DNA of 56,084 bases from Bacillota bacterium (GTDB lineage: Bacteria > Bacillota > Clostridia > Christensenellales > Aristaeellaceae), in the NCBI GenBank assembly GCA_023459675.1, contig JAEWTC010000125.1, forward strand, positions 1 to 56,084, read 5' to 3'. The position numbers were made by a program, and so were the translations under genes. Below the pieces are notes generated by a model that had not been told where the DNA came from, did not search any database, and saw nothing but the letters and a program-made list of their open reading frames with translations. Of this stretch, positions 42,477-50,685 are shown one piece after another (the first letter of the stretch is position 1; every line of letters begins with the position of its first letter).

Positions 42477-44117
42477 TTATTTCCCGTGCGTTTTCCGGTA
42501 CTGCTTCTGCCCGCCGGATAAGCTGTACACCTTCTTGAACCCCTTGTTCAGCAGAATGTTCTGCGCCGCGTTGCCGGTCACGCCTTTGTTGCAATAGGTG
42601 ATCGTGATGGTGTCTTTATCCAGTGCGTCCGCCGCCTTGCGCAAGTCCTCCTGCGGTATGCTGCGCGCGGTTTCGATATGCCCTTCCTCGTACTGTCGCT
42701 TCGCGCGTGCGTCGATCAGCGTATAGGGCACGCCGGAATGAATGATTTCGTCCAGCTCCTGCGCCGTGACCTGGCCGCGGCCGCGGCGCAGGTTATTTTC
42801 TAAAATCATTCCGGTGTACATCACGGGGTCCTTCGTTGTGGAAAACGGCGGGGCGTAGGCGAGGTCGAGGTGGAACAGGTCCTCCGCTTTGGCCTTGCAG
42901 GTGATGGCCGTTACGAATACGTCGATCCGCTTGTCCACCCCTTCGTAGCCTACGATCTGCGCGCCTAGCAGCCGCCCGGTCTGCCGGTCGGCAATGCCCT
43001 TGATCACCATTTCGCGCCCGCCCATGTATTCGGGCCGGTCCGGCTTCAGGTTATGGCAGACCACCGTATCAATGCCAAGCTGCCGCGCCTCGCGCTCTGT
43101 CAGCCCCGTTTGCGCCACGGCAAGATCGAACACCCGGAAGATGCCCGTGCCCAGCACGCCGCGGAAGGTGAGGTCTCCGCCGGTGACTACGTCGCCCGCG
43201 ATGCGGCCCGTTTTGTTGGCGGTGGAGCCCAGCGGGCGGTAGAACGGCCTGCCGGTCACCGCGTCGAACGTTTCAATACAGTCGCCGCAGGCATAAACAT
43301 CGGGCAGGCTGGTCTGCATCCGCTCGTTCACGCGGATCGCGCCGGAAACCCCCAGCGCGGCACCTGCCGCGGCGGCGAGGGCGGCGTTTGGTTTCACGCC
43401 CGTGGCTAGCAGCACCAAATCAGCCGGGAGGCTGACGCCGCCCGCCAGCGTAACGGCCGTATCCGTAATGGCCTCCACGGTTGCGCCCTTATACAGTGCC
43501 ACGTCGTTTTCCGCAAGATAGCTTTCCACGTAAACGGCCATGTCGTCGTCCAGCGCGGGGGTGACGTGGGGCAGCTTTTCTACAATCGTCACGGCGATAT
43601 CCAGCTCGCGCAGGTTCTCGCACATTTCCAGCCCGATAAACCCGCTGCCGATAATGACCGCTGTCTTTGGCTGCATCGTATCCAGATACGCTTTGATGCG
43701 CCGCGTATCGTTGATGCTCCGCATGGTGAACATACGGGGCTTGTCAGCCCCAGGGATCGGCGGCACAACGGCGCTGGCCCCTGTGGCAATCACCAGCTTG
43801 TCGTAACGGTCCTGAAAAACGCCGCCCGTTTCCAAATTCTTCACCGTCACGGTTTTCGCATCCGGCGCGATACGCTGGACCTCGTGGCGCGTAAAAACGT
43901 CCACGTTGTATTTGCTTTTGAAGTAAGCGGAGTCCCGCGGGGTGAGCTCGTCCACGCTGTCCAGAAGACCGCCGATAAAATAGGGCATTCCGCAGCCGGA
44001 ATAGGAGATGTCCGTGTCCCTTTCGTAGACCGCAATCTCCGCGTCCTCACTGTTTCTGCGCGCCTTTGCGGCGGCGGAGGTGCCCGCGGCTACCGCCCCG
44101 ATGATGACGATCCGCAT
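42477..44117 (-). CDS. CoA-disulfide reductase fused to a rhodanese domain
   Basis: 546 aa from ATG 44117 (MRIVIIGAVAAGTSAA) with AGGGGAG upstream. FAD-binding N terminus, redox-active single Cys42 (SYSGCGMPYFIGG), NAD-binding GSGFIGLEMCENL (about 155-167), dimerisation domain to about 440, then a rhodanese-like domain with Cys near 509 (TYCNKGVTGNAA). CoADR-RHD fusions reduce CoA disulfide or persulfide/polysulfide species with NAD(P)H. A TATAAT-like -10 is seen near 44174-44179 on the minus strand without a good -35. Confidence 0.92.
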   Translation of the reverse strand: MRIVIIGAVAAGTSAAAKARRNSEDAEIAVYERDTDISYSGCGMPYFIGGLLDSVDELTPRDSAYFKSKYNVDVFTRHEVQRIAPDAKTVTVKNLETGGVFQDRYDKLVIATGASAVVPPIPGADKPRMFTMRSINDTRRIKAYLDTMQPKTAVIIGSGFIGLEMCENLRELDIAVTIVEKLPHVTPALDDDMAVYVESYLAENDVALYKGATVEAITDTAVTLAGGVSLPADLVLLATGVKPNAALAAAAGAALGVSGAIRVNERMQTSLPDVYACGDCIETFDAVTGRPFYRPLGSTANKTGRIAGDVVTGGDLTFRGVLGTGIFRVFDLAVAQTGLTEREARQLGIDTVVCHNLKPDRPEYMGGREMVIKGIADRQTGRLLGAQIVGYEGVDKRIDVFVTAITCKAKAEDLFHLDLAYAPPFSTTKDPVMYTGMILENNLRRGRGQVTAQELDEIIHSGVPYTLIDARAKRQYEEGHIETARSIPQEDLRKAADALDKDTITITYCNKGVTGNAAQNILLNKGFKKVYSLSGGQKQYRKTHGK

Positions 44118-44223
44118 CGAAAGCTCCCCTTTCTGTGGTCGAGGGTGAACGGTATGGGTTTCTGTTCCCATTATACGCGATTGTGCCGGATTTGGTTCGC
44201 TTCACGGAATTTTTACACAGAAA

Positions 44224-44249
44224 AGCCGCGCATGGTTTCATGCGCGGCT
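44224..44249 (-). terminator. Hairpin terminator downstream of the trpB2 3' region
   Basis: AGCCGCGCATG (44224-44234) with CATGCGCGGCT (44239-44249), loop of four, then a short T-run on the minus strand. It would end transcripts of the trpB2 gene after they pass the hairpin-repeat array. Confidence 0.6.
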
Positions 44250-44281
44250 CAGCCTGTTGAAAAACCACATCTGCTTGTGCG

Positions 44282-44344
44282 GCCTTACCTATGCATAGCA
44301 TAGGTAAGGCTACGTGCTCACAATCAAGATGTGATTGATGAGCA
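44282..44344. repeat. First, diverged module of the hairpin array
   Basis: A perfect 13-bp stem (44282-44294 with 44298-44310) followed by GGCTACG and a nested hairpin GTGCTCA-CAATCA...TGATTG-A-TGAGCAC (44314-44344), then CTAGTCGG. It has the same architecture as the two 92-bp modules downstream but different stem sequences. Confidence 0.8.
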
Positions 44345-44551
44345 CTAGTCGGGCCTTGCCCTCCCTTTCTGCGGCCTTGTTCTGCGCTTTTCTTGAACAA
44401 GGCTACGCCCTTCGTTACCTTCGGTAACTTCTGGGGCTAGTCGGACTTTGCCCTCCCTTTCTGCGGCCTTGTTCTGCGCTTTTCTTGAACAAGGCTACGC
44501 CCTTCGTTACCTTCGGTAACTTCTGGGGCTAGTCGGGCTTTGCCCTCCCTT
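44345..44551. repeat. Two tandem 92-bp units plus a partial third, each with two hairpins
   Basis: CTAGTCGG recurs at 44345, 44437 and 44529, exactly 92 bp apart. The two full units differ only at single bases. Each contains a stem GCCTTGTTC/GAACAAGGC (44374-44403; 44466-44495) and GTTACC-TTC-GGTAAC (44414-44428; 44506-44520). The third copy is truncated after about 23 bases. No protein-coding gene is supported in 44118-44618; the short minus-strand open frames are repeat sequence. Confidence 0.92.
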
Positions 44552-44618
44552 GTTGTCAGCGGCGGGATGGTATGGTGTGTCACCTGCAATGAACTTTTCC
44601 CAGGCGGATGCCCGTTTC

Positions 44619-45989
44619 TTAGGCTTCGGGCACGTTGGGGATAGCCGCAAACCCCGCGGCAAGCTCCTCGTCGGTGGGTACGTGGTCGTCCATGCGGCCG
44701 TCGTTGTAGATCTGATAGGCGCTCAGGTCGAAATACCCGGTGCCGGACAGGCCGAACACGATGGTCTTCGCCTCGCCCGCTTCCTTGCACTTGCGCGCTT
44801 CGTCGATCGCGGTCAGGATGGCGTGGCTGCTTTCGGGCGCGGGCAGAATGCCTTCTGTGCGAGCAAACAGCGTTGCGGCCTCAAACACGGGCTTCTGTTC
44901 CACGGCAACCGCCTCGATCACGCCGTCCGCATACAGCTGCGACAGGATGTTGGACATCCCGTGGTAGCGCAGGCCGCCCGCGTGGTTGGGGGAGGGAATG
45001 AAGTGGCTGCCCAGCGTGTACATCTTTGCCAGCGGCGTAATCATGCCGGTGTCGCAGAAATCGTAACAGAACTTGCCGCGGGTAAAGCTGGGGCAGGAGG
45101 CGGGCTCCACGGCGATGAAGCGGTACTTGTTCTCGCCGCGCAGCGTTTCGCCGACGAACGGGGCGATCAGGCCGCCCAGATTGCTGCCGCCGCCTGCGCA
45201 GCCGATGAGGATATCCGGCTTGATGCCGTACTTATCCAGCGCTTTTTTGGTTTCCAGCCCGATCACGGACTGGTGCAGCAGCACCTGCGCCAGCACGCTT
45301 CCCAGCACGTAGCGGTAGCCTTGGCTGGTCACGGCGGCTTCCACGGCCTCGCTGATGGCGCAGCCCAGGCTGCCGGTGGTGTTGGGGTTTTCGGCCAGTA
45401 TCTTCTGCCCGATCTGCGTGTTCATGCTGGGCGACGAGGTAACCTGCGCGCCGTAGGTGCGCATCACTTCGCGGCGGTAAATTTTCTGCTCGTAGCTGCA
45501 TTTCACCATAAACACTTTGCAGTCCAGGCCCAGATAGGCGCACGCCATGCTCAGCGCCGTGCCCCACTGGCCCGCGCCGGTTTCGGTGGTTACGCCCTTT
45601 AGCCCCTGCTTTTTGGCGTAATACGCCTGCGCGATGGCGCTGTTGAGCTTGTGGCTGCCGGAGGTGTTGGTGCCTTCGAATTTATAGTAGATTTTCGCGG
45701 GCGTGCCCAGCGCCTGTTCCAGCCGGTAGGCGCGCATCAGCGCGGAGGGCCGGTACATTTTATAGAACTGCTGTATCTCGTCGGGGATGTCGAAGTACGG
45801 GGTGGTGTCGTCCAGCTCCTGGCGCACCAGATCGTCGCAGAAAACGGGGGTCAGCTCGTCAAACGTCAGCGGTTTGTGTGTGGCGGGGCTGATGAGGGGA
45901 GCGGGCTTCTTCTTCATGTCCGCGCGGAGGTTGTACCATTGGGTCGGGATCTCGTTTTCTTCCAGATAGATTTTGTAAGGGATTTCCAT
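44619..45989 (-). CDS. trpB: TrpB2-type tryptophan synthase beta chain
   Basis: 456 aa from ATG 45989 with AAAGGAG upstream; the longer frame runs into the T-box leader. The N-terminal extension and length are of the TrpB2 group (ordinary TrpB1 is about 400 aa). PLP lysine in NTSGSHKLNSA (about 113-123), ETGAGQWGTALS (about 140-151), phosphate-binding GCAGGGSNLGG (about 263-273), and NHAGGLRYHGMS. It makes tryptophan from indole (or phosphoserine in some archaeal cases) and serine. No trpA is adjacent, which suggests indole salvage. Confidence 0.92.
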   Translation of the reverse strand: MEIPYKIYLEENEIPTQWYNLRADMKKKPAPLISPATHKPLTFDELTPVFCDDLVRQELDDTTPYFDIPDEIQQFYKMYRPSALMRAYRLEQALGTPAKIYYKFEGTNTSGSHKLNSAIAQAYYAKKQGLKGVTTETGAGQWGTALSMACAYLGLDCKVFMVKCSYEQKIYRREVMRTYGAQVTSSPSMNTQIGQKILAENPNTTGSLGCAISEAVEAAVTSQGYRYVLGSVLAQVLLHQSVIGLETKKALDKYGIKPDILIGCAGGGSNLGGLIAPFVGETLRGENKYRFIAVEPASCPSFTRGKFCYDFCDTGMITPLAKMYTLGSHFIPSPNHAGGLRYHGMSNILSQLYADGVIEAVAVEQKPVFEAATLFARTEGILPAPESSHAILTAIDEARKCKEAGEAKTIVFGLSGTGYFDLSAYQIYNDGRMDDHVPTDEELAAGFAAIPNVPEA

Positions 45990-46019
45990 GGTGCTGCTCC
46001 TTTCGCATTGCGGGAACAG

Positions 46020-46304
46020 AAAAATGCTTCCGTCCCCATCACAGTTGATGCAGGGACAGAAGCATTGAATATGTCTTCTGCGGTGCCACCCGGCTTGGCG
46101 CTTTCGCGCCCTCTCCACGCGTACTTCCATACGCTGTCGCTTTTCACGGTGCGTGCTCCGTCTCACCTACTGGGGCGCAATGCGTTGCGCGCCGTTTCGG
46201 CTTGCCCTCCGGAATCCATTCCGCAATGCGTTCCGTACCGCCTTGCACCTGCCGGCGGCTCTCTGAACGGGGGAACATCGCGTACTTGCTTTCCGTCTAC
46301 GGTT
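46020..46304 (-). promoter_or_regulatory. T-box riboswitch, tryptophan-type, upstream of trpB2
   Basis: On the minus strand the T-box sequence GGGTGGCACCGCAG lies at 46078-46091, followed by a terminator stem (46053-46066 with 46023-46037) and a T-run. A stem I region with AGAGAGCCGCC and GGTGCAAGG lies upstream, and a specifier candidate TGG (Trp) at 46216-46218 in the context GGAATGGATTCC. The variable base of the TGGN bulge is C (46085), which pairs with discriminator G73 of tRNA-Trp, in agreement with the codon. Uncharged tRNA-Trp would favour the antiterminator and so trpB2 expression. The 398-bp gap to the EamA gene is mostly this element. Confidence 0.9.
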
Positions 46305-46310
46305 TAGAGA

Positions 46311-46339
46311 AACATAGCACTTTCTTGTTTTTTTGTCAA
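46311..46339 (-). promoter_or_regulatory. Promoter of the T-box/trpB2 transcript
   Basis: Minus strand: TTGACA (46334-46339), 17 bp, TATGTT (46311-46316) with extended TGC. Confidence 0.85.
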
Positions 46340-46387
46340 TGAAGATTCTGTTAAATTTGCGGCGCTCCCGTTACCGCGGTCCGCCGG

Positions 46388-47275
46388 TTATTTTCCGCGC
46401 AGCCGGGAGGCGATCCTGCCGCCGAAGTTATACAAGAAAACGCCGAGCAAAATCACCCCGCCGCCGATCAGCGTGGCGCGGTCGGGCACTTCGGAGACGA
46501 GCACAAACCCGAGGAGGCTGGTCAAAAACGGCGTCAGAAACATGTAGTTGCTCACGCTGGCGGTCTGCTTGGCCAGGGAGAACGCCTTAGTCCAGGCGAC
46601 GTACGCCCCGGCGCTGCTGAAAACGCCCAGCAGCGCGAGATACAGAAACTGTATCGGCGGGGCGGTCGCTGCTTCCCGCACGGCGGCGGGGGCAAATATG
46701 GAAAGCATCAGCGCTCCGGCAAAAATGCTGTAGGCCGTCGCCTGCAAAGCGCCGTAACTGCGCAAAAGCCTCCGCTGGATCAGGTTATACGCGCTCAGGC
46801 AAAGCGCCGCAAGCAGCAGCCACAGCGTGCCGCCGTTGAGCGACAGCGACCCGTTCCAAAGCGTGAGCAGCATTACGCCGATCAGCTCCACGGCCATCGC
46901 CGCCCATTGCCAGCCGGTGGGCTTTTCGCGGTAAACGACGTACGCGAACAGCGCGGTGATCACGGGCACCGTGGCGATCACAACGCTTGCCGTGCACGCG
47001 GTAACCGCAGCCTGCCCGCGGTTGAACAGGATCATATACAGAAAAAACCCCATACCGCCAGAGGCAAGGAACCACGGGACGTCCGCGCGGCGCGGCGGCT
47101 TCATTCCCCGGCGCAGCACGAGCGGAAGCAGCGTGACGGCGGCAATCCCGTAGCGCAGAAAGCCGAGCGGGAACGCCGAAAAATGCCGCAGGGAAAGCCT
47201 TGTCAGCACATAGGCCAGGGACCAGAACAGGATGGTGACCAGAGCGTAGAGGTGGTAACTGCCGCGGATTTTCAT
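46388..47275 (-). CDS. EamA/DMT-family permease
   Basis: 295 aa with ten TM helices in two EamA repeats (about 8-140 and 150-285); typical elements RYGIAAVTLLPLVL (about 41) and PFLTSLLGFVLVSEVPDRATLIGG (about 250, motif given in part). Members export amino acids or other metabolites. The ribosome-binding site is weak (GCGAGG). Upstream neighbour on the same strand ends at 47405 behind a terminator, so it is probably separate; a role in tryptophan transport is possible from position only. Confidence 0.85.
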   Translation of the reverse strand: MKIRGSYHLYALVTILFWSLAYVLTRLSLRHFSAFPLGFLRYGIAAVTLLPLVLRRGMKPPRRADVPWFLASGGMGFFLYMILFNRGQAAVTACTASVVIATVPVITALFAYVVYREKPTGWQWAAMAVELIGVMLLTLWNGSLSLNGGTLWLLLAALCLSAYNLIQRRLLRSYGALQATAYSIFAGALMLSIFAPAAVREAATAPPIQFLYLALLGVFSSAGAYVAWTKAFSLAKQTASVSNYMFLTPFLTSLLGFVLVSEVPDRATLIGGGVILLGVFLYNFGGRIASRLRGK

Positions 47276-47364
47276 GCGTTGCGCCTCGCTGCAATTTCGG
47301 TGGGGATGCGGATAGAAGCATCAAAACACAAATCCCGGAAAATGGAAAGAGGCAAAATAAAAAA

Positions 47365-47386
47365 GCCTGCGGGTTTCCCCGCAGGC
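47365..47386 (-). terminator. Terminator of the rubredoxin/rubrerythrin operon
   Basis: GCCTGCGGG (47365-47373) pairs with CCCGCAGGC (47378-47386), loop TTTC, followed on the minus strand by a TTTTTTATTTT tract. Confidence 0.92.
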
Positions 47387-47404
47387 AGGAACGGCTGAAC
47401 GCGA

Positions 47405-48559
47405 TCAGTAGTTTTCCTTGCGCACTTCGAAATAGCTCTGGCTGCTGCCGCAGATGGCGCAGGCGCCGGGGGCCTTTTTCCCGATCACCAGATGTCCGCA
47501 CACGCGGCATTCCCACATGGTTTCCTCGCTCTTTTCGAAAACCTTCTGCATCTCCACATTGTGAAGCAAGGCGCGGTAACGCGCTTCGTGGCTCTTTTCC
47601 ACGTCGGCCACGCGGCGGAAACGGGCGGCAAGCGCCGGGAAACCTTCGTCCTCCGCGTCCTTGGCAAAGCCCTGGTACATGTCGGTCCATTCGTAATTCT
47701 CGCCTTCCGCGGCGGCCAGCAGGTTCTCCGCCGTTTTACCGAGGTGGCCGAGTTCCTCAAACCAAAGCTTCGCGTGCTCCATCTCGTTGCCCGCGGTTTT
47801 CAGGAAAATTTCAGCCAGCTGCTCATATCCCTCGCGGGCGGCGACCTGCGCGAAATAGGTATACTTGTTGCGCGCCTGGCTTTCGCCTGCGAAGGCGGCG
47901 GCCAGGTTCTTTTCCGTTTTGGTTCCCGCGTACTTGCTTTCGCCTTTCTTCTCCTCGCCAAGCTTCACAAACGCGCTGGCGGGCGCACCGCAGCGGGGGC
48001 ACTTGAACCCTTCGGGCAGGGGGCCTTCATGAACGTAACCGCAGACTGAACATTTCCATTTCTCCATTGTTGCATCCTCCGTTTTCTCATTCCAATCCAG
48101 TTGACGAAGCAGCGTTTGCACGGCTTCCTTGGGGAAGCCCTCCCCGGTGTAGGTGACGAGAAGCATTTCCAGGAATTTTCGCACGTTTCCGCTCTGCGGC
48201 AGCATATAGCCCGCTTCGCGAATCAGATCCTCGGCCATGACGCGGTTGGATTTCTCCACCGCCGCGGCAAGCGCGCCGGGCAGCGCATGGGCAACTTGCT
48301 CCTGTTCCGCCTTGGAGCGCATCAACGCCTGCAACGCGGCCGAAACGGCGTTTTCGTGCGCCTGTTGTTTGGGATACTGGAACGGCACCATCGAAATCGC
48401 GCCGGAAGGGCAGGCGGCCGCGCAGTCGCCGCAGCCCGTGCACTTGCTTACGTCGATTACGCTGTTCTCCGTATCCGTCGCCCCGGTGGGGCAAACGTAC
48501 AGGCACAGGCAGTCCTTGGTGCAAAGCCGGAGGTTTCGCACTGCATAACGTTCCGCCAT
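47405..48559 (-). CDS. Ferredoxin-rubrerythrin fusion protein
   Basis: 384 aa. Residues 1-60 hold two 4Fe-4S motifs (CTKDCLCLYVCP and CTGCGDCAAACP); 60-160 are helical; about 165-200 is a rubredoxin-type module (CSVCGYVHEG...CPRCGA); about 215-345 is the diiron rubrerythrin domain with AGESQARNKY, NEMEHAKLWFEE and VEKSHEARYRALL carrying the Glu/His ligands; the last 35 residues are a second rubredoxin module (CRVCGH...CAICGS). An internal ATG at 48067, preceded by CGGAGGAT, could also start a separate rubrerythrin. The frame between the parts is open. Role: peroxide reduction in an anaerobe. Confidence 0.88.
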   Translation of the reverse strand: MAERYAVRNLRLCTKDCLCLYVCPTGATDTENSVIDVSKCTGCGDCAAACPSGAISMVPFQYPKQQAHENAVSAALQALMRSKAEQEQVAHALPGALAAAVEKSNRVMAEDLIREAGYMLPQSGNVRKFLEMLLVTYTGEGFPKEAVQTLLRQLDWNEKTEDATMEKWKCSVCGYVHEGPLPEGFKCPRCGAPASAFVKLGEEKKGESKYAGTKTEKNLAAAFAGESQARNKYTYFAQVAAREGYEQLAEIFLKTAGNEMEHAKLWFEELGHLGKTAENLLAAAEGENYEWTDMYQGFAKDAEDEGFPALAARFRRVADVEKSHEARYRALLHNVEMQKVFEKSEETMWECRVCGHLVIGKKAPGACAICGSSQSYFEVRKENY

Positions 48560-49233
48560 TACGAAGCCCTCCCTTCCACTTTTTCCAGCTTCCAGCCCGG
48601 CGCCTTACAGACGGGGCACATGGCGGGCGCGGAGCTTCCGACGTACACAAAGCCGCAGATGACGCACACATACACGCCGGTGTTTTGAAGCATCACGTCG
48701 CCTTCGCGCGCATACCGGCCCAGCAGGGATTTCAGAATGCGGGTCACCTTTTCATTCCATACCATCGCCCGCATCGCGCCTCGGTCCTTGGCTTGCGCGG
48801 CTGTCGTGCTGGCGGAGGGGATTCCCTCGCCCAAATCCTGTTCCACACGGCGGAGCAGCTCTTCCGTGGCGGAGTCTGCTGCGGGTGCGGCGGCGGCCTT
48901 AAAGTAGTCGGCAAGCTGCGTAAACAGCGCCGCTTCCGCGGCTTTATACTGCTTCTCGCATCCGCGCGCCAGGTTGGAGCAGAGGGCGCTTGCCTGCAGG
49001 GGGGTCAGTTCCCGGAGCTCCTCTTCAACGTGAGAAGGGAAGGCGGGGGAGGGAGCCGCGTGGACTTGTTCGTTCCGTCGTTCCAGAAACTCGCCTTTTG
49101 CGGCGCCGCACAGCGGACAGACCCAGTCTTCGGGCAGTTCTTCCCAGCGGGTGCCCGGCGCAATGCCCGTTTCCGGGATTCCGCCTTCTTCGCTGTAAAC
49201 GAAACCGCAAACTGAGCAAACGGTTTCCTTCAT
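48559..49233 (-). CDS. Protein with rubredoxin modules at both ends
   Basis: 224 aa. N-terminal rubredoxin (CSVCGFVYSEEGG...WVCPLCGA, about 6-45), a helical middle of about 110 residues rich in Ala and Glu, and a C-terminal rubredoxin-like knuckle (CVICGFVYVG...CPVCKAP, about 190-212). The TAA stop overlaps the ATG of the ferredoxin-rubrerythrin gene by one base, so both are co-translated and this is a likely electron donor. AGGAGG precedes the start region. Middle domain not recognised. Confidence 0.82.
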   Translation of the reverse strand: MKETVCSVCGFVYSEEGGIPETGIAPGTRWEELPEDWVCPLCGAAKGEFLERRNEQVHAAPSPAFPSHVEEELRELTPLQASALCSNLARGCEKQYKAAEAALFTQLADYFKAAAAPAADSATEELLRRVEQDLGEGIPSASTTAAQAKDRGAMRAMVWNEKVTRILKSLLGRYAREGDVMLQNTGVYVCVICGFVYVGSSAPAMCPVCKAPGWKLEKVEGRAS

Positions 49234-49317
49234 CGCATCGGCCTCCTTTTCTGCTTCGTCCCGTATAGGATACGTGAAATCCGGCGGAGTGAAACCTGTG
49301 AATGCTGCGGCTTGGGT

Positions 49318-49695
49318 TTAATGAGCGCCGCAGCTGCCTCCCTGTGAATGATCATGGTGATGCTCGCGCCCATGGCACTGCACGCCTGTGGATTGCAGCG
49401 TGCCGCGCAGATACGCTTCCACAGCGGCACGCGCGGGGCCCTGCGCGCCGGTGATCACTGTGATTCCTCTCCCGTTGAAAATTTCAATGGCGCCGCCGCC
49501 GATACCGCCTGCGATCACGGCCTGCACGCCCAGATCCCCTAAAAAGTTCGGCAGGAAACCCGGCTTATGGCCAGGGTTTGGCACGTTGGTCTCGGTCAGT
49601 ATCCCGTTCGGGCCGGTTTCGAAGATACGAAAGCTTTCACAGTGCCCGAAGTGCGGGCTCACGTCTTCGCCCATGCATGCCGCCGCGATTTTCAT
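49318..49695 (-). CDS. NifX/NifB-like dinitrogenase iron-molybdenum cofactor family protein
   Basis: 125 aa from ATG 49695 with AAAGGAGG upstream. Begins KIAAACMGEDVSPHFGHC (about 2-19), then VIAGGIGGGAIEIFNGRGI (about 60-78), the NifX/NafY fold. The tail is metal-binding (CHGREHHHDHSQGGSCG). Such stand-alone proteins with Mrp and DUF134 genes occur in anaerobes without nitrogenase (compare the orange-protein complex of Desulfovibrio). Overlaps the mrp-type stop by four bases. Confidence 0.87.
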   Translation of the reverse strand: MKIAAACMGEDVSPHFGHCESFRIFETGPNGILTETNVPNPGHKPGFLPNFLGDLGVQAVIAGGIGGGAIEIFNGRGITVITGAQGPARAAVEAYLRGTLQSTGVQCHGREHHHDHSQGGSCGAH

Positions 49696-50534
49696 CGTTT
49701 TTCCTCCTTTTTCGCCGTCAGAATGGCGTCCAGAAAGCTGTCCAGGCCGGGTTGTTCCAATTGCTCGATCTGGCCCTTGTCGCAGGCAGCGGCGAGCGCC
49801 GGGTTCATCGGCAGCCGCGCGACGGTTGCGATGCCGTGGCGTTTGGCGAGTTCGTCCACGTGGCTTTCGCCGAACATACTGATTTTTTTGCCGCAATCCG
49901 GGCACTGCACGTAGCTCATGTTTTCCACCAGCCCGAGCACCGGTATGTGCATCATCGCGGCCATGTTCACGGCTTTTTCCACAATCATGCCCACCAGCTC
50001 CTGCGGCGAGGTGACGATCACCACCCCGTCCACCGGGATGGACTGGAACACGGTCAGCGGAACGTCGCCCGTACCCGGCGGCATGTCGATGAACATCACA
50101 TCCACGCTGCCCCAAAGAACGTCCGTCCAGAACTGTTTCACGCTGCCGGCGATCATCGGTCCCCGCCAAACCACGGGGTCGGTCTCGTTGTCCGTGAGCA
50201 GGTTCAGCGACATGATCTGGATGCCCGTTTCGGAGGGAACCGGGAAGAAGCCCTCGTGCGTTCCCGTTGCGCGGGCATGCAGCCCGAACGCGCGGGGGAT
50301 GGACGGGCCGGTGATATCCGCGTCCAGAATGGCCGTTTTCAGGCCCTTCCGGCTGGCGAGCACCGCAAGCATCGACGTGACCAGGCTCTTGCCCACGCCG
50401 CCTTTGCCGCTGACCACGCCGATTACTTTGCGGATATCGGACAAGGCGTGGGGTTTTTCCAGCAGGCTTTTGGTTGTACGGTCGGCGCAGTCCTGGCCGC
50501 AGGTGGAACATTCGTGGGTACAGTTTTCGCTCAT
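49692..50534 (-). CDS. Mrp/NBP35-type P-loop ATPase, Fe-S cluster carrier
   Basis: 280 aa from ATG 50534 with AGGAGG upstream; longer frames continue into untranslated sequence. A Cys-rich N terminus (CTHECSTCGQDC, about 5-16), Walker A SGKGGVGKS (about 43-51), DADITGPSIPRAFG (about 71-84), and the C-terminal CPDCGK pair (about 212-217) for a bridging cluster. Mrp proteins transfer 4Fe-4S clusters. Operon with DUF134 and NifX-like genes. Confidence 0.92.
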   Translation of the reverse strand: MSENCTHECSTCGQDCADRTTKSLLEKPHALSDIRKVIGVVSGKGGVGKSLVTSMLAVLASRKGLKTAILDADITGPSIPRAFGLHARATGTHEGFFPVPSETGIQIMSLNLLTDNETDPVVWRGPMIAGSVKQFWTDVLWGSVDVMFIDMPPGTGDVPLTVFQSIPVDGVVIVTSPQELVGMIVEKAVNMAAMMHIPVLGLVENMSYVQCPDCGKKISMFGESHVDELAKRHGIATVARLPMNPALAAACDKGQIEQLEQPGLDSFLDAILTAKKEEKR

Positions 50535-50685
50535 GGGGTTGCCTCCTGTTGATTTGGGATGGGGAGCCGCGTCCGCGGCCGTGGGATGTGGAACCGGAAT
50601 AGGGGAAGGTGGCTGCATGCGCGTTACGCTCGTCCGCCCGTTCGCGGTGGACGGAAAAACGCGTGAAATCCCCCCGTTGCCGTTG

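Noticed and set aside
44345..44551. Possible CRISPR array
   Set aside because: The 92-bp units are contiguous tandem copies with internal hairpins and no variable spacers; no cas genes are present.
44047..44790. Two 117-aa minus-strand open frames across the hairpin array
   Set aside because: The encoded ends are translations of the structured repeat, no RBS precedes them, and they overlap the CoADR start and trpB2 end.
45990..46166. N-terminal extension of trpB2 by 59 residues
   Set aside because: This stretch is the T-box antiterminator/terminator region; the RBS and ATG at 45989 give a normal TrpB2 N terminus.
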